Position numbers and translations under genes: made by a program
Assembly (NCBI RefSeq): GCF_041956535.1
Contig: NW_027192198.1
Span: 1 to 64,000 of the forward strand
Reading direction: 5' to 3'
Length of the DNA: 64,000 nt
Source of the DNA: Calcarisporiella thermophila CBS 279.70
Taxonomy: Eukaryota > Calcarisporiellomycota
Notes under the pieces: model-generated
Databases searched by the model: none
Told to the model about the DNA's origin: nothing
Seen by the model: only the letters and a program-made list of their open reading frames with translations
In this document: positions 21,986 to 31,942 of the stretch, in pieces
Layout of the letters: each line of letters starts with the position of its first letter
Numbering within the stretch: position 1 is the first letter of the stretch

Positions 21986-22478
21986 ATGGGCCCGTAAAAA
22001 ATCCCATTAGAACAAGTTCCTTTTAGCGCCTGCCATCGAAAATATCACCATAATCTTTTTCGAGAGAATTATGGGTTGAAGTAATGCAGCTCGAATGATC
22101 TGTATACCACTTCCCTGTAGCTATGATAAGATATACTGTAGTTTATGCCAGAAATTTATACTTCTGATGTTTTATTATATTTCCATGACTATGAATAATT
22201 CACGATTTGTGCTTCGAAGGAGCAGATATCATCCAGGAAGAGAGTCTGGGGCACGATGCCTAAAGGGCATTGGCCAAGCCTGTGAATGCTTATTTCTGAT
22301 ACAGTACGTACTTGTACGTATGTCTGTAGCCAAATTTTACGTGAAAATGTTTTTAGCACTTTTCGCCATATGGACCTTTATTTTCAACTACTTTCTCAAT
22401 ATCATGAGGTTACATATTATCAAATCGAAGATATCATGGACATAATTATATAGAATATAAAAAACTGGAAATGGCCCT
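21986..22478. other. intergenic region
   Basis: A 116-codon plus-strand frame (22095-22445) is mostly hydrophobic with no family features and is not called. Short minus-strand coding-like text just above 21986 (MAGAKRNLF, stop) could be a broken 5' exon of the neighbour. Confidence 0.35.
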
Positions 22479-22868
22479 CTAATAGCATCCATCATGGTCA
22501 CCATTTTTACTTCCCCATTTGTTTATACAGCACTCATAGAAGAGGCGACATTTTTTACTTCCTTGCAAACCATAGCATCTACGATTTCCGTGTACACTTC
22601 CTCCTACTCTGTCGCAGCAATCTCCGGTAGATTGTCCCCAGAATTTTTCTTTCGAGGGCTTGTAGCACCAAGAGCCCGATTCAGCAACGGCTTGACTACG
22701 TGGCTCATCTTCTGCTTGATTAGCAGCAACAGATTTATTCTGTTGCTGGAGGATACACTCGTTCTTTTGAGTATCGGTCAACGCAGACTCGGCACACACA
22801 TCCACGGCTTGGACGGTCAAAGAGAGAGTTGCGAAAAGAGCAGCAATAATATAAAGCTTCATTTTCAA
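22479..22868 (-). CDS. small secreted cysteine-rich protein (129 aa)
   Basis: Intronless frame with a typical signal peptide (MKMKLYIIAALFATLSLTVQA), a Gln/Asn/Glu-rich linker of about 45 residues that may be a propeptide, then a compact Cys-rich domain of about 60 residues. The mature protein has ten cysteines, including two CC pairs (GDCCDR and YECCI) and the pattern WC..CC..C..C..CC..C. Such architecture is common among fungal secreted effectors, antimicrobial peptides and toxins; no specific family was recognised and no function is claimed. A TATAAATA box lies about 72 bases upstream. Codon use and AT content match the surroundings. Confidence 0.75.
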   Translation of the reverse strand: MKMKLYIIAALFATLSLTVQAVDVCAESALTDTQKNECILQQQNKSVAANQAEDEPRSQAVAESGSWCYKPSKEKFWGQSTGDCCDRVGGSVHGNRRCYGLQGSKKCRLFYECCINKWGSKNGDHDGCY

Positions 22869-22939
22869 TTATTTGCTTATTATCTACTGTAGATAGAGCA
22901 CTTATTGGAATGAGAAAATTTTAAATGTACTAGAACGTG

Positions 22940-22947
22940 TATTTATA
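22940..22947 (-). promoter_or_regulatory. TATA box of the small secreted protein gene
   Basis: TATAAATA read on the minus strand, 72 bases upstream of the start codon, sequence context AAGTATAAATACACG closely like that before the carboxylesterase gene. Confidence 0.5.
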
Positions 22948-24930
22948 CTTATTTCTGTAAAGATGTTGATCCTCGAATAATTGCTAAAATTTCCTTAATA
23001 GTTTCATCCAGGGGACAGATTGATGCTGTTTGACTCATGGGAAATCTTTGCAATTAAAGGAAGGTAGCATACAGCGCCCCTTTCTACGTTTCTGATTTTC
23101 TTAATTATGTAAGGCACTTTTAATATAATTGCTTATGAGAGAAGAATAAAAAATAGGATAGAAAAAAAAAAATGAAAGTAAATATGAAAGTAAAAAGCCT
23201 TAATTTCTCCACCCATCATATAGTCCCCTCTCCCCTACAAGCATACCTTATAGTGGCGCTGGTATTTCGTAATTTTCAGATCTTTAGAAAAATTACTACA
23301 GTATGTTTAATAATGGCATATCTATATTATTAATATAATGAGAACAGATATAAAGTTAGAAAGAATTAAAGATACAAAAGCTAATTTTGCACCTAATTTT
23401 CGGCAGAGTAGCTTATGTTATGAAAAATCCTAATTCTGACACTCATGCTATTCATAAACTTATAATGAACTTCAAGGGGAATATTTTTTATTCTTCCTTT
23501 AAAACTTGATAAAGCTAGTCAAGGGTTAAATGATGGAAGAGGAAAAATGCATCCAACTCAGAAAATATTGAAGAAATAAAGTCTTTTTCGACATCTTCTC
23601 ATTTGTACATAGGTAGTGTAACCCGAATATGTGATGAGAACTTGAAGTCTACAATCGAGAAAAACCCATTTAGAGTTAATTAATAGAAGTTTTACCTCAC
23701 CATTGAAGCTTGCTTCGAATAACGTGGGGCCAGTAGTATTTTGTCAAACAAATGCTCAGCTTAAATATCGATGTTTATTATATTACTAATCAATAACAAG
23801 AGTTGTCATTTTTGACAAAAAATTCGAGAATGGTTTAAATATCGTATTCAGATACTACATTTTCACTTCATGAAATTATATACATGAAACTCACTTATAT
23901 GATAATTCACCATTTTTAGAAATGGATTGCTCTATTCTCTTTGTATACTACTGTTAATAATGTATGATATGCTATTATATGGGTTGTAGCGATGTTTGTC
24001 TATATTTTTTAGGTTATTGGCTGTGCTGGTTCTATTTCTATTATTCTTTTTTTGTTAACTCTAAATACAAAAATTACGATTTCTATTTCATTTTCCAGAT
24101 CTCTAATCCAATGGTTTATCTAGTACGACGCGAAATGCGGAGGTATGTCAAAAGAGAAACTTCTAGCTTGAACTCGATCGAATAATTCAGCGTTTAGAGC
24201 AAAAAAAGCTAAAAAATAACCCAATGACTACTTTATATAAAATCACGTATACAAATACTTGGATGCTCATAGCCACGTGTTAGGCAGATTATTTATGATA
24301 AGATTATTGAAAAATTAAATTTACGATGCAAATTTAATCTACTAAAATAATATAACTCGGAGATCATCTACAATCACAACATTATCAATGCTCCTCTATC
24401 CCATCTAAAACAACGTCAGCCTTTATCTTGTTTCATACTCTTGTCTGCTCCATAGCCACATAGTCAACCATTAGCCACTGCATCATTCTTTTATCTGATA
24501 CTCTAAATATGTATTTTTTATTTGATTTTAATAACAACAACTATAGTTTTTTCTCCTTGGTAATTCCTCGATTTTCCCACCGAACACTGACACATCAACT
24601 CCAGTTACACTATTAAGCCGTCGCGTACGCTAGTTTTATGTAAGAATTAAATACTATAAGTATGAAAGTAGTAAATATTCTGTCGTGTTACAGTATTCCA
24701 ACTCTAACATCGCCCCGCCAATGTACTTCATAGGATGCTAAATTAAGAGGAATTAAAAATTATGAATATTTATTTTTATTCATCATCACTTCAATATATG
24801 ATCCAGATCCATAAAAATAAATAGGAGCATTACGATCATATTACAAGCAAAATAAAAAAATCAACAAATAAATAAATATATAGAAGGGTATTGCAAATAC
24901 CCTAGCACTGATAGGTAAAAGGATAGAATA
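22948..24930. other. long AT-rich intergenic region
   Basis: No convincing gene. A 38-bp segment at 24613-24650 (TTAAGCCGTCGCGTACGCTAG...GTAAGAATTA) recurs imperfectly at 29004-29040. Confidence 0.45.
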
Positions 24931-27318
24931 CTAAGCTATCAGTGGCTTATTGGCCAAGGGACAATACGCACTATCGTCCTGATTTCCCCACCAGTCTACG
25001 GTAATTGAATCCTTAAACTGAAATGCGAAGAAAATAAAAGGAAGACAAAGGCCAACACCGGCATCCAAACCAGCAGACAACAAGTAGTTGAAGTTTGACC
25101 ACCAGTTGCGCCGGTAACGTTTGACGAGAAATTGGAAGATGAAGCCAACGAGGAACCAGGATGGATAAGAGACGGGGGGTGTTTGCGCGATAAAGCCGAG
25201 GGCGGCCAGCATAGCGGGGATATTGACGAAGCGCAGCCAAGAATTGGGATACTTCTTTCCGAGGTAGTAAAATGGGATGGGTAGCACCACACCGAGAAGG
25301 AATCCATACAGCAGAGGTCCATAAGGTGTGGTGGGGCCAAACAGTACTTTCGGGCCAACCAAGCCCCAAAGAACAGAGGCGCTATAGAATACGCGCGCAT
25401 ATCCGGCACACGACCACATGCCGGCATCTTCTTGACAAATGTTAGGGATGGAGCCCATCATGAAGTACGCAGTACTAAGATTGACCAAGCCGCCGACGAG
25501 GGTGGAGACGATCTGGGCCCAGAACATAGCACGAGGCGGGATCTTCATGTAATGTCCCAGCTTTAGGTCTGAAGTGAAGCCGAGCGCTTGGTATACGCTG
25601 ATATATCCGTATGTTTTGAAAGTTTGGTTTGCAATAGGCTCGCCAGGATGCAGAAGACCAATGACGAATTCGGTGAAGATGTTGAGACCGACTTGGTAAG
25701 TTGTGACGGCTTGAACGATACCAACAGGCAGCATGAAGAAGGCGCACATTGCGATGGCAAGTATCACACCCCACCATGGCAGATTGATTCCGAAGACCAC
25801 GCACACTACAAAAGCGAGAATAAGATTGATGACGAACACAATCAGATACCAGAAGTGCGGGACTTCGGCATAGCGGCGCATGAGCTTGCCATGGATGTCA
25901 TCATCTTCTCTGCGGGCTTTGCGGAATTGGCGCACTATATCATGGCGATAGTGGAGGAAGACATGGGTCAGGACAGAGGTCAGATTGGCAAACCCCAGGG
26001 CGTAGTTGAAAGCAAACATGATGGACATGCGTGGCGCGCCGTATTCATCGAGTAGCTTGGGGTCGAATTTGTTATCGGGAGCGACCTTTGTAATATCATA
26101 CTTTTTAGAAGCGTCCTTGGAGTTGAAAAGACTAACAGAATATATAGGGTATTTCATGGCTTCCAGGATGTTAGTGTAGTAGCCAGCGGGGAGGGCAATC
26201 CATGCAAAGATGATGAATCCGATGATGACATTGACTTGGACGTAGAACGGTACCATAAGTGGCGAAAGCAGAGTGGAAGTAATGGTGTTCCAGTCGAGAG
26301 AGAAAGCGCCGAGACTGAGGCCGTAGAAGCCGGAACCCAACTGATTTGCAATATGTGAGTTTGGTGCGGCCAGACAGATCCACGAAATGGAAGTAAGGAA
26401 ATTGAAAAGAAATCCTGGAAAGAGATAGTATATAAAGCTACCCAAGGCGGCAAACAGAAAAAATTTTAGACGGTGCGTGTTTTTCTTATTAATGGAGGGA
26501 GCGGCAGAGGCGCGGGGGGAGGAGGTTCGGTCGGACTGTGTATAATCGACCTTCTTTTCGTCGTCGATAGATACGTCCTCGTCCACCATATCCTCTTTGG
26601 TATCATTCTCATGGAAGGAGCGGAACAACGCAATGTTGGGGAAGTTGTTGGGCCAAATCATAGCAGAGGGCCATACTAAGAATTCTCGGAGCATTCCGGC
26701 CATGCCGTATCCAAGACATTGAGTAGTTGTGACGAGCAGGAAGCTTGGGAAGAAACCCATATCGCTTTTATAAAAGAGTTTCTTGATGACGACGATGTCG
26801 ACAGCATAAGCGGTGGTCAGGGTGACATTGGCCATGGAGACGATCAACACGTGCTCTTTGATGTTGAACGGGCCGGGGTTGAGGGTAAAGGTGGAGTTGG
26901 AGAATGGGATGTGGAAGTGCCGCGTGGGAAGTACCCACGCGAAAAACCGGCCGATCGGATAGCTCAGCAATTGCACGACCATAGGCGTCACCATGAAGGG
27001 CGGGTAGTGGAACTGAAACATTTGGTTGATGAATGCAAAGACTATCACGAAGAATAGGCCAATGAACCACATTCGGAACGTCATGCATGGCATATTGGGA
27101 TCGTCGCGGTTGCTGATTGTATCCCGGACCTCTTTGATGGGGCTGTTCTCGTTTGGATCGGTGATACCAATTTCTGCGTCAGAGAGAGTGTGTAGCGGCT
27201 TGCCGTACGGGTTGTTGTAGCGGAAGAAGGAGAGCCATGATTTTTGTGGTGTAGAGACTTGAGAGGAGGTTTGCTTTTCGGCCGGGATGGCCGGTAGACT
27301 GTCTTGACCTTTCTCCAT
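24931..27318 (-). CDS. oligopeptide transporter, OPT family (ISP4-like)
   Basis: Single uninterrupted frame of 795 residues, the normal length for fungal OPT proteins. A soluble N-terminus of about 80 residues (with NENSPIKEVRDTI and RDDPNMPCMTFRMWF, the usual lead-in) precedes about 14-16 membrane segments. The family signature NPGPFNIKEH stands at residues 147-156, and GYGMAGMLREFLVWPSAMIWP and WGLVGPKVLFGP follow in the expected places. A charged loop at about 240-285 separates the halves. OPT proteins import tetra/pentapeptides, glutathione-like peptides or siderophore-type ligands with protons across the plasma membrane; substrate cannot be read from sequence. It is the only intronless long gene of the window besides the wax-synthase-like one. 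The shadow frames on both strands inside it are not genes. Confidence 0.95.
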   Translation of the reverse strand: MEKGQDSLPAIPAEKQTSSQVSTPQKSWLSFFRYNNPYGKPLHTLSDAEIGITDPNENSPIKEVRDTISNRDDPNMPCMTFRMWFIGLFFVIVFAFINQMFQFHYPPFMVTPMVVQLLSYPIGRFFAWVLPTRHFHIPFSNSTFTLNPGPFNIKEHVLIVSMANVTLTTAYAVDIVVIKKLFYKSDMGFFPSFLLVTTTQCLGYGMAGMLREFLVWPSAMIWPNNFPNIALFRSFHENDTKEDMVDEDVSIDDEKKVDYTQSDRTSSPRASAAPSINKKNTHRLKFFLFAALGSFIYYLFPGFLFNFLTSISWICLAAPNSHIANQLGSGFYGLSLGAFSLDWNTITSTLLSPLMVPFYVQVNVIIGFIIFAWIALPAGYYTNILEAMKYPIYSVSLFNSKDASKKYDITKVAPDNKFDPKLLDEYGAPRMSIMFAFNYALGFANLTSVLTHVFLHYRHDIVRQFRKARREDDDIHGKLMRRYAEVPHFWYLIVFVINLILAFVVCVVFGINLPWWGVILAIAMCAFFMLPVGIVQAVTTYQVGLNIFTEFVIGLLHPGEPIANQTFKTYGYISVYQALGFTSDLKLGHYMKIPPRAMFWAQIVSTLVGGLVNLSTAYFMMGSIPNICQEDAGMWSCAGYARVFYSASVLWGLVGPKVLFGPTTPYGPLLYGFLLGVVLPIPFYYLGKKYPNSWLRFVNIPAMLAALGFIAQTPPVSYPSWFLVGFIFQFLVKRYRRNWWSNFNYLLSAGLDAGVGLCLPFIFFAFQFKDSITVDWWGNQDDSAYCPLANKPLIA

Positions 27319-28169
27319 CTTAATCTTGGTTCAATAATTGAGCAAAAGGAGAGAGTAAAAGATAAGAGTTGGGATTTCTTGAAATGCAAGAGAAAAAAAG
27401 AGGAATACATAAAGCCATGAGGTCGAAGGCCTCGGTTTTTATTTTCGGAATGGTCTATAGACTTAATTTATACACTGAGGGAACGCATGACCCAAAGTTG
27501 CACAGCAAGGGGACACAGACAAGACAAAGCTACGGCAAGACTGAGCGTATAAGAATAAGAGCAAGCTAGGACAATTTAGGAACATAGCAAAGAGAACGGA
27601 GTATCATGCTAATTTCTATATCTAACATCATAGTAATTAATGATTATCTTGCCATACCCTCACTATAGCTCTGGTTATCACTCGGACTCTTTCTTATAAT
27701 TAATTGTTATACATATGAAACTAATAGTAGAACTTTGGATGAAGTACGAGTATTTTTCCAAACTTTGATTTTATAGTAAAAAAACTTTTTTCTATACGAT
27801 TCAATACAGTTTTTATTCCAATCTTGAAGCTTTGATCAAAGCTAATCGAAAAGGGAAAAAATTTAGGCGATAGGTCTTGGCTGTGGAACGAACACTAAAG
27901 GGAAAATGTATTAAAAATAAACCCGGAATTTGCGTTATCTAGATGGTAAAAGAAAAAAATTTTCAACTCACTAATCGCTGATACTCTGATAATCCACTTC
28001 TTTTCAGCTACCAGAATAGTAGGAGAAACGCAAAGCGACACCTCAATCTTAAAAGGTCAGTCGGGCGTCTTCTTGTTTGAGAGATAAGAGCTAGATAGTT
28101 ACACTAATGACTTCTTGAAAGTGCAAAAATCCATCCAACGTGTGAGAATATTTCAATGGAGAATACAAT
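27319..28169. other. intergenic, 5' flank of the OPT gene
   Basis: No coding or RNA signal recognised. Confidence 0.4.
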
Positions 28170-28560
28170 AGAGATATAACAGCTAATACCACGAGGAGAA
28201 TAGTCTAGAGAGAAGAGACACTGATTCGAGTGCCTTCAAAGAATTCTCTCCTTTCAACTTCGCATCGCAAACGAAATTGGAGCTCACGAAAAAGTGTTTG
28301 AATTGGATTGCGAAAGATTGGGAGCCGGCCTTGTTTTCCGATGAGACTAGTTTAGTGTTCATTTATGTGAAAAAAATAGCAACATTGCAAGCCAGGGAAG
28401 AACATTTTCGTAATAGATATATTCGACCTACACTGTAACAGCGGGAAAAGGCATCGACGACGTGTGGATACATTATCGACTATACCGTTGAACATTTGTA
28501 TAGTGCCAATGAACTTATTAATGGTTCACGCTATGAAACAGTTCTTGATGAAAATTATCT
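28170..28560 (+). pseudogene. Tc1/mariner-type transposase relic (plus strand)
   Basis: Not visible as an open frame of any length, but reading in one frame gives KLELTKKCLNWIAKDWEPAL followed by FSDETSLVF at about 28273-28360, the segment around the first catalytic Asp of Tc1-like transposases (compare FARKHINWVVEDWKRVMFSDET in copy 1). After frameshifts, HFRNRYIRPTL and an IDYTVEHLYSANELINGSRY stretch correspond to the next strands. The second catalytic Asp and Glu were not found. It belongs to a different lineage from copies 1-3. Confidence 0.6.
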
Positions 28561-30819
28561 AGTGTCTTCGTATTATTATAGGATCGAAGAGTACCATGTT
28601 GTATTTCTGTTCGACATCTCAATCTCAATCTTACTCTTAATTTCACAAAATGAATAAATGTACTAGAGTGGAGTGAACCCTAGAGTTTCCACGTTTGAAC
28701 ATCTTAGTGCATGTCTAAATTGACTTGAAATGTTGATAGCTCAATTCTTATTCAAGAATGACAAAGAATAAGAACAAATTTTAGTGGCAAGTGGAGAAAA
28801 CATAGAACAAAACAGGACTGGAATATATGGGATACTATATAAATGTTCTGGTATTGTTACATGCTCTGATTTCAGCTAAGGGAAAGTATATATTACTAGG
28901 GTCAGCCTATCCTTTACTGTTATCTTTTATAATTATTTATACACTCGCCTCGGCAATTGTATAAGAAAATAATAGACTGCTGACTTTGCCTTGTCCATTT
29001 TCCTTAAGCCGTCGCACACGCTAGGCTCAAGTAAGAATTATTTTTCACTTTTTATCCTTTCATATCATCATATCAACCTATAACAAGTTGCGCTACAGAC
29101 AGCAAACATAACTGCTTATGCTCCATTTGTTTTCCTCCATGGACTTGTAAAAAACCTTTTATATCATGAGTTATACGTTAAAGATGAAATTTCAGACATC
29201 GAAATTTCGCTTTGATACCCAGTGTAATATAAAAGTAAAAAAAAATTTTCACAATCTTTTTTAACCACTTTTGCTTTCATTATATCATCTATATTCTCTG
29301 ATATCGTCTCTCATATCCACTTGGAGTACTTATTCAATTTTACAATATTCACTCTACACTGGATCACAAAATACCTGGGTATTGATGGATTTTATAATCG
29401 ATTTTTTCATTTATCTATATATATTTTCCTATATAATCTCTTGGGAATATAATCTATAATATAATATAATATAATATAATCTATAGTCAAACGAGAGTTT
29501 AAGAATATAATCCAGTATCTCTATGGCTTAAATAACATTTGGCCTTTTCAGCGCACTGCTATCTTGGTATCATCAACCTGTGTGAATAAAACCTTATTTT
29601 TTCTAGACTTTCTCATCTGAGTGCTTATCGTATTTCTACCTAGTATATTCAGGTGGTCATTTACATTGTACTTCCAAGCATTCTGAAAGTTAAAATAAGT
29701 TTCCTGATGAGTGAGAGGTACTGCTTACTTACCCCTTTCTCACGTATCAAACTTTTTCTTCATTTAACGGATTCATATTGGATTACCTGGAGAATTGCAG
29801 TTGTATAATATTCTACATAAGCCAAAGGTTATTATATATGCACGTCTGACCACATGATTCAGTTAAAATCCTTCAAGGTCCTATTACAATATTTACGGGC
29901 AAAGACAATGGTGGGATAATAAGTCTAGTTTATAATGGAAAACTTTTACTACACAATCTTGGATTCACTTAGTTTATATTCAGTGTATGGCTCATCTCTA
30001 TCGGGGATATATTGAGATTGTAATTCTTCTAGAGTTTTTAGTTGGCATCCAAAAAAAAAAAAATATTATTCTGGCCAGCATTGAAGTTTCGAACTAGGAT
30101 CTTTTCCTGTCTCTTTGAAAGAATAAGTGATCTTTAGATGGCTCGATTGCATGAGATGCATACAAGCTTTGATATTTATCCACACAACCTCAGCTTATCC
30201 CAAGTGTACGCGAGATCTTTCTGGTGGTTAAGCCTTCATTACTTAAGGAGGCGACTCTAGTTGTGCCACTTCTAGGGAGTTTCTTCATTGAGCATGGCAA
30301 CAAAGTATTGGCAGTAAGGAGAGCAATAGAAAGAGAAGCAATCAGTTTTATTATTGTTTGGATATAATTATGGTTTCTTTCACGAAAAATTCAAAAAATA
30401 TTTGATTCTACGAGCGAGCGTGAAAATTGTTCATTTAGGTAATAATTTTAGGCGCTCATAACTTTTAAGAATGACATATTGGCGATTGCATTTAGTACAA
30501 CAGATGAAGTAGGAGTAATGTGGTAAATACTACGTGACACCCTCTATTACGCTTCTATTTGAGGAATGGATAGCAATCCAAAGTTAAAATATAGAAGCTT
30601 TTATACAAATTCCAAGGCCAGTTTATGATCCTTGTTGGATTTTAATAAGAGTATATTGATAAAAGGAAAGTAAACAGACAAAAGGGATAACACAAATAAC
30701 ACACACTAGAGAATTAAAAAGAGAGAAAGCACATACTATATATATATCTGATGGGATAGGGTAGGAGATAAAAAGAAATAAAGATGGTGAGACGCATGCT
30801 CGTACATGTAACCCTAATA
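28561..30819. other. long AT-rich intergenic region
   Basis: Holds the second copy of the TTAAGCCGTCGC repeat (29004-29040), an ATAAT microsatellite near 29454-29481, and a weak minus-strand trace of a transposase HTH (EGLTTRKISRTLG) at about 30200-30270. Otherwise nothing recognised. Confidence 0.4.
29454..29481. repeat. ATAAT microsatellite
   Basis: Tandem ATAAT pentamers, about five copies, flanked on both sides by AATCTATA. Confidence 0.8.
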
Positions 30820-31520
30820 CTTGGTATACCCTCCCTTGGCTGTAACTACAGCACGTATTCTCTCTGGTATGCTTGCATAGATCTTGTTGATATATTCGGG
30901 CTCTATCCCCTCTCAATTCTTTTTCGTTCTCCCCCATAATTCATCATTATCTTTTGGCATTCTCGAATAAGAGCCGAGCTTTCGCTCCAACGCGCTCCGG
31001 ACATGCTGTATGGTGATCAAATCGGGAGACTGCGGAGCCCTCTCTAGCACGTTTATCTTACAGTTCTTTAATCACTCTTTCGTGATATTGGCAGTGTGCT
31101 TAAGGTTATTGTCTTGCTGAAATATAGCTTTCGACTTATTGATACCATAATACTTCAATTACCTCTGATAATCTTCAAAAAGAATGGTAAAATAGAGTGC
31201 AACCCTCCGTCGATACGATTCAGATTTCCAATCCCACGATCTGTAACACAACCTCTCACCACCAATAAATTTCCTGTCTGTTTCACTGTGGGACGAATAT
31301 GCATACTACGAAGCATTTCACCCTTTCGCTTGTGTTAGTATTGCTTTCCTGACCCATTATTAAACATTAATTAGCCCTGCTGGAAAACACTACCCGCTTC
31401 CGGTCCTCCACACTCCAATTTAAATACTTTCTTTAGAACTCCAAGCGCCTTCTACAGTGCACAGCTGAGAGATAAGGCTTCTCTAGGCGCACTTGAGTCA
31501 GTACATTTAGTCAGTGTTAT
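30820..31520 (-). mobile_element. Tc1/mariner-type transposase relic, copy 3
   Basis: Reverse-complement text parallels copy 1 nearly end to end: the tail motif SMPERIRAVVTAKGGY near 30830-30870, a PDLI..HV-like segment near 31005-31030, the second catalytic region around 31080-31130, the GNLNRIDGG-like segment at about 31210-31235, and the RRLE and R..KP segments at 31440-31500. Many point changes and small indels break every frame. It appears full length in outline but is older than copy 1; it lacks the N-terminal HTH beyond 31520. Confidence 0.7.
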
Positions 31521-31942
31521 ATTAATATCGAGAAAAATAGGTGAAAAGTTTGTAAAAATTTAGGGCATCGCGAACCCCCTCCATCTTTTCTACGTGCTCC
31601 TATACGTTTTCTAGCAGTTTTCACCAGGCGGGTTTTTTGTAGGGAATGTTCCACAATCTGATAAAGTAATGAATATTAAATAAGAGGAAATGAGAGATTT
31701 TAAGCAAGCTGTAGCATCGCCTCTATTGCCTGTGACCATTAAATCCATTCGGTGTAGTTTGGCGAATCGTCTAAGTTATTAAGCAAAATCTTTTGTCAAA
31801 TTGAGTATTTGTTCACGGCCACATCCTCAACTCCTCGCTACATTAAATCAAAATAAAATTAAATGCTGAAAGTGGATATTAAAAGTTTGACTAGAAGAAT
31901 GAAAAAAACTAGATACAGGTGTTTCGAATAAATCAGAGCAAT
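31521..31942. other. intergenic, 3' flank of the IML2/TTC39-like gene
   Basis: No feature recognised. Confidence 0.4.

Noticed and set aside
22095-22445. 116-codon hydrophobic plus-strand frame
   Set aside because: AT-rich, no signal peptide followed by structured domain, no repeats or family motif; likely chance.
25588-27057. Long plus-strand frames inside the OPT gene (up to 155 codons)
   Set aside because: Antisense to a complete OPT transporter; composition reflects codon bias of the real gene.
30020-30120. TAGTTCGAAAC on the minus strand, tRNA-like
   Set aside because: No stems of the right length; probably chance.
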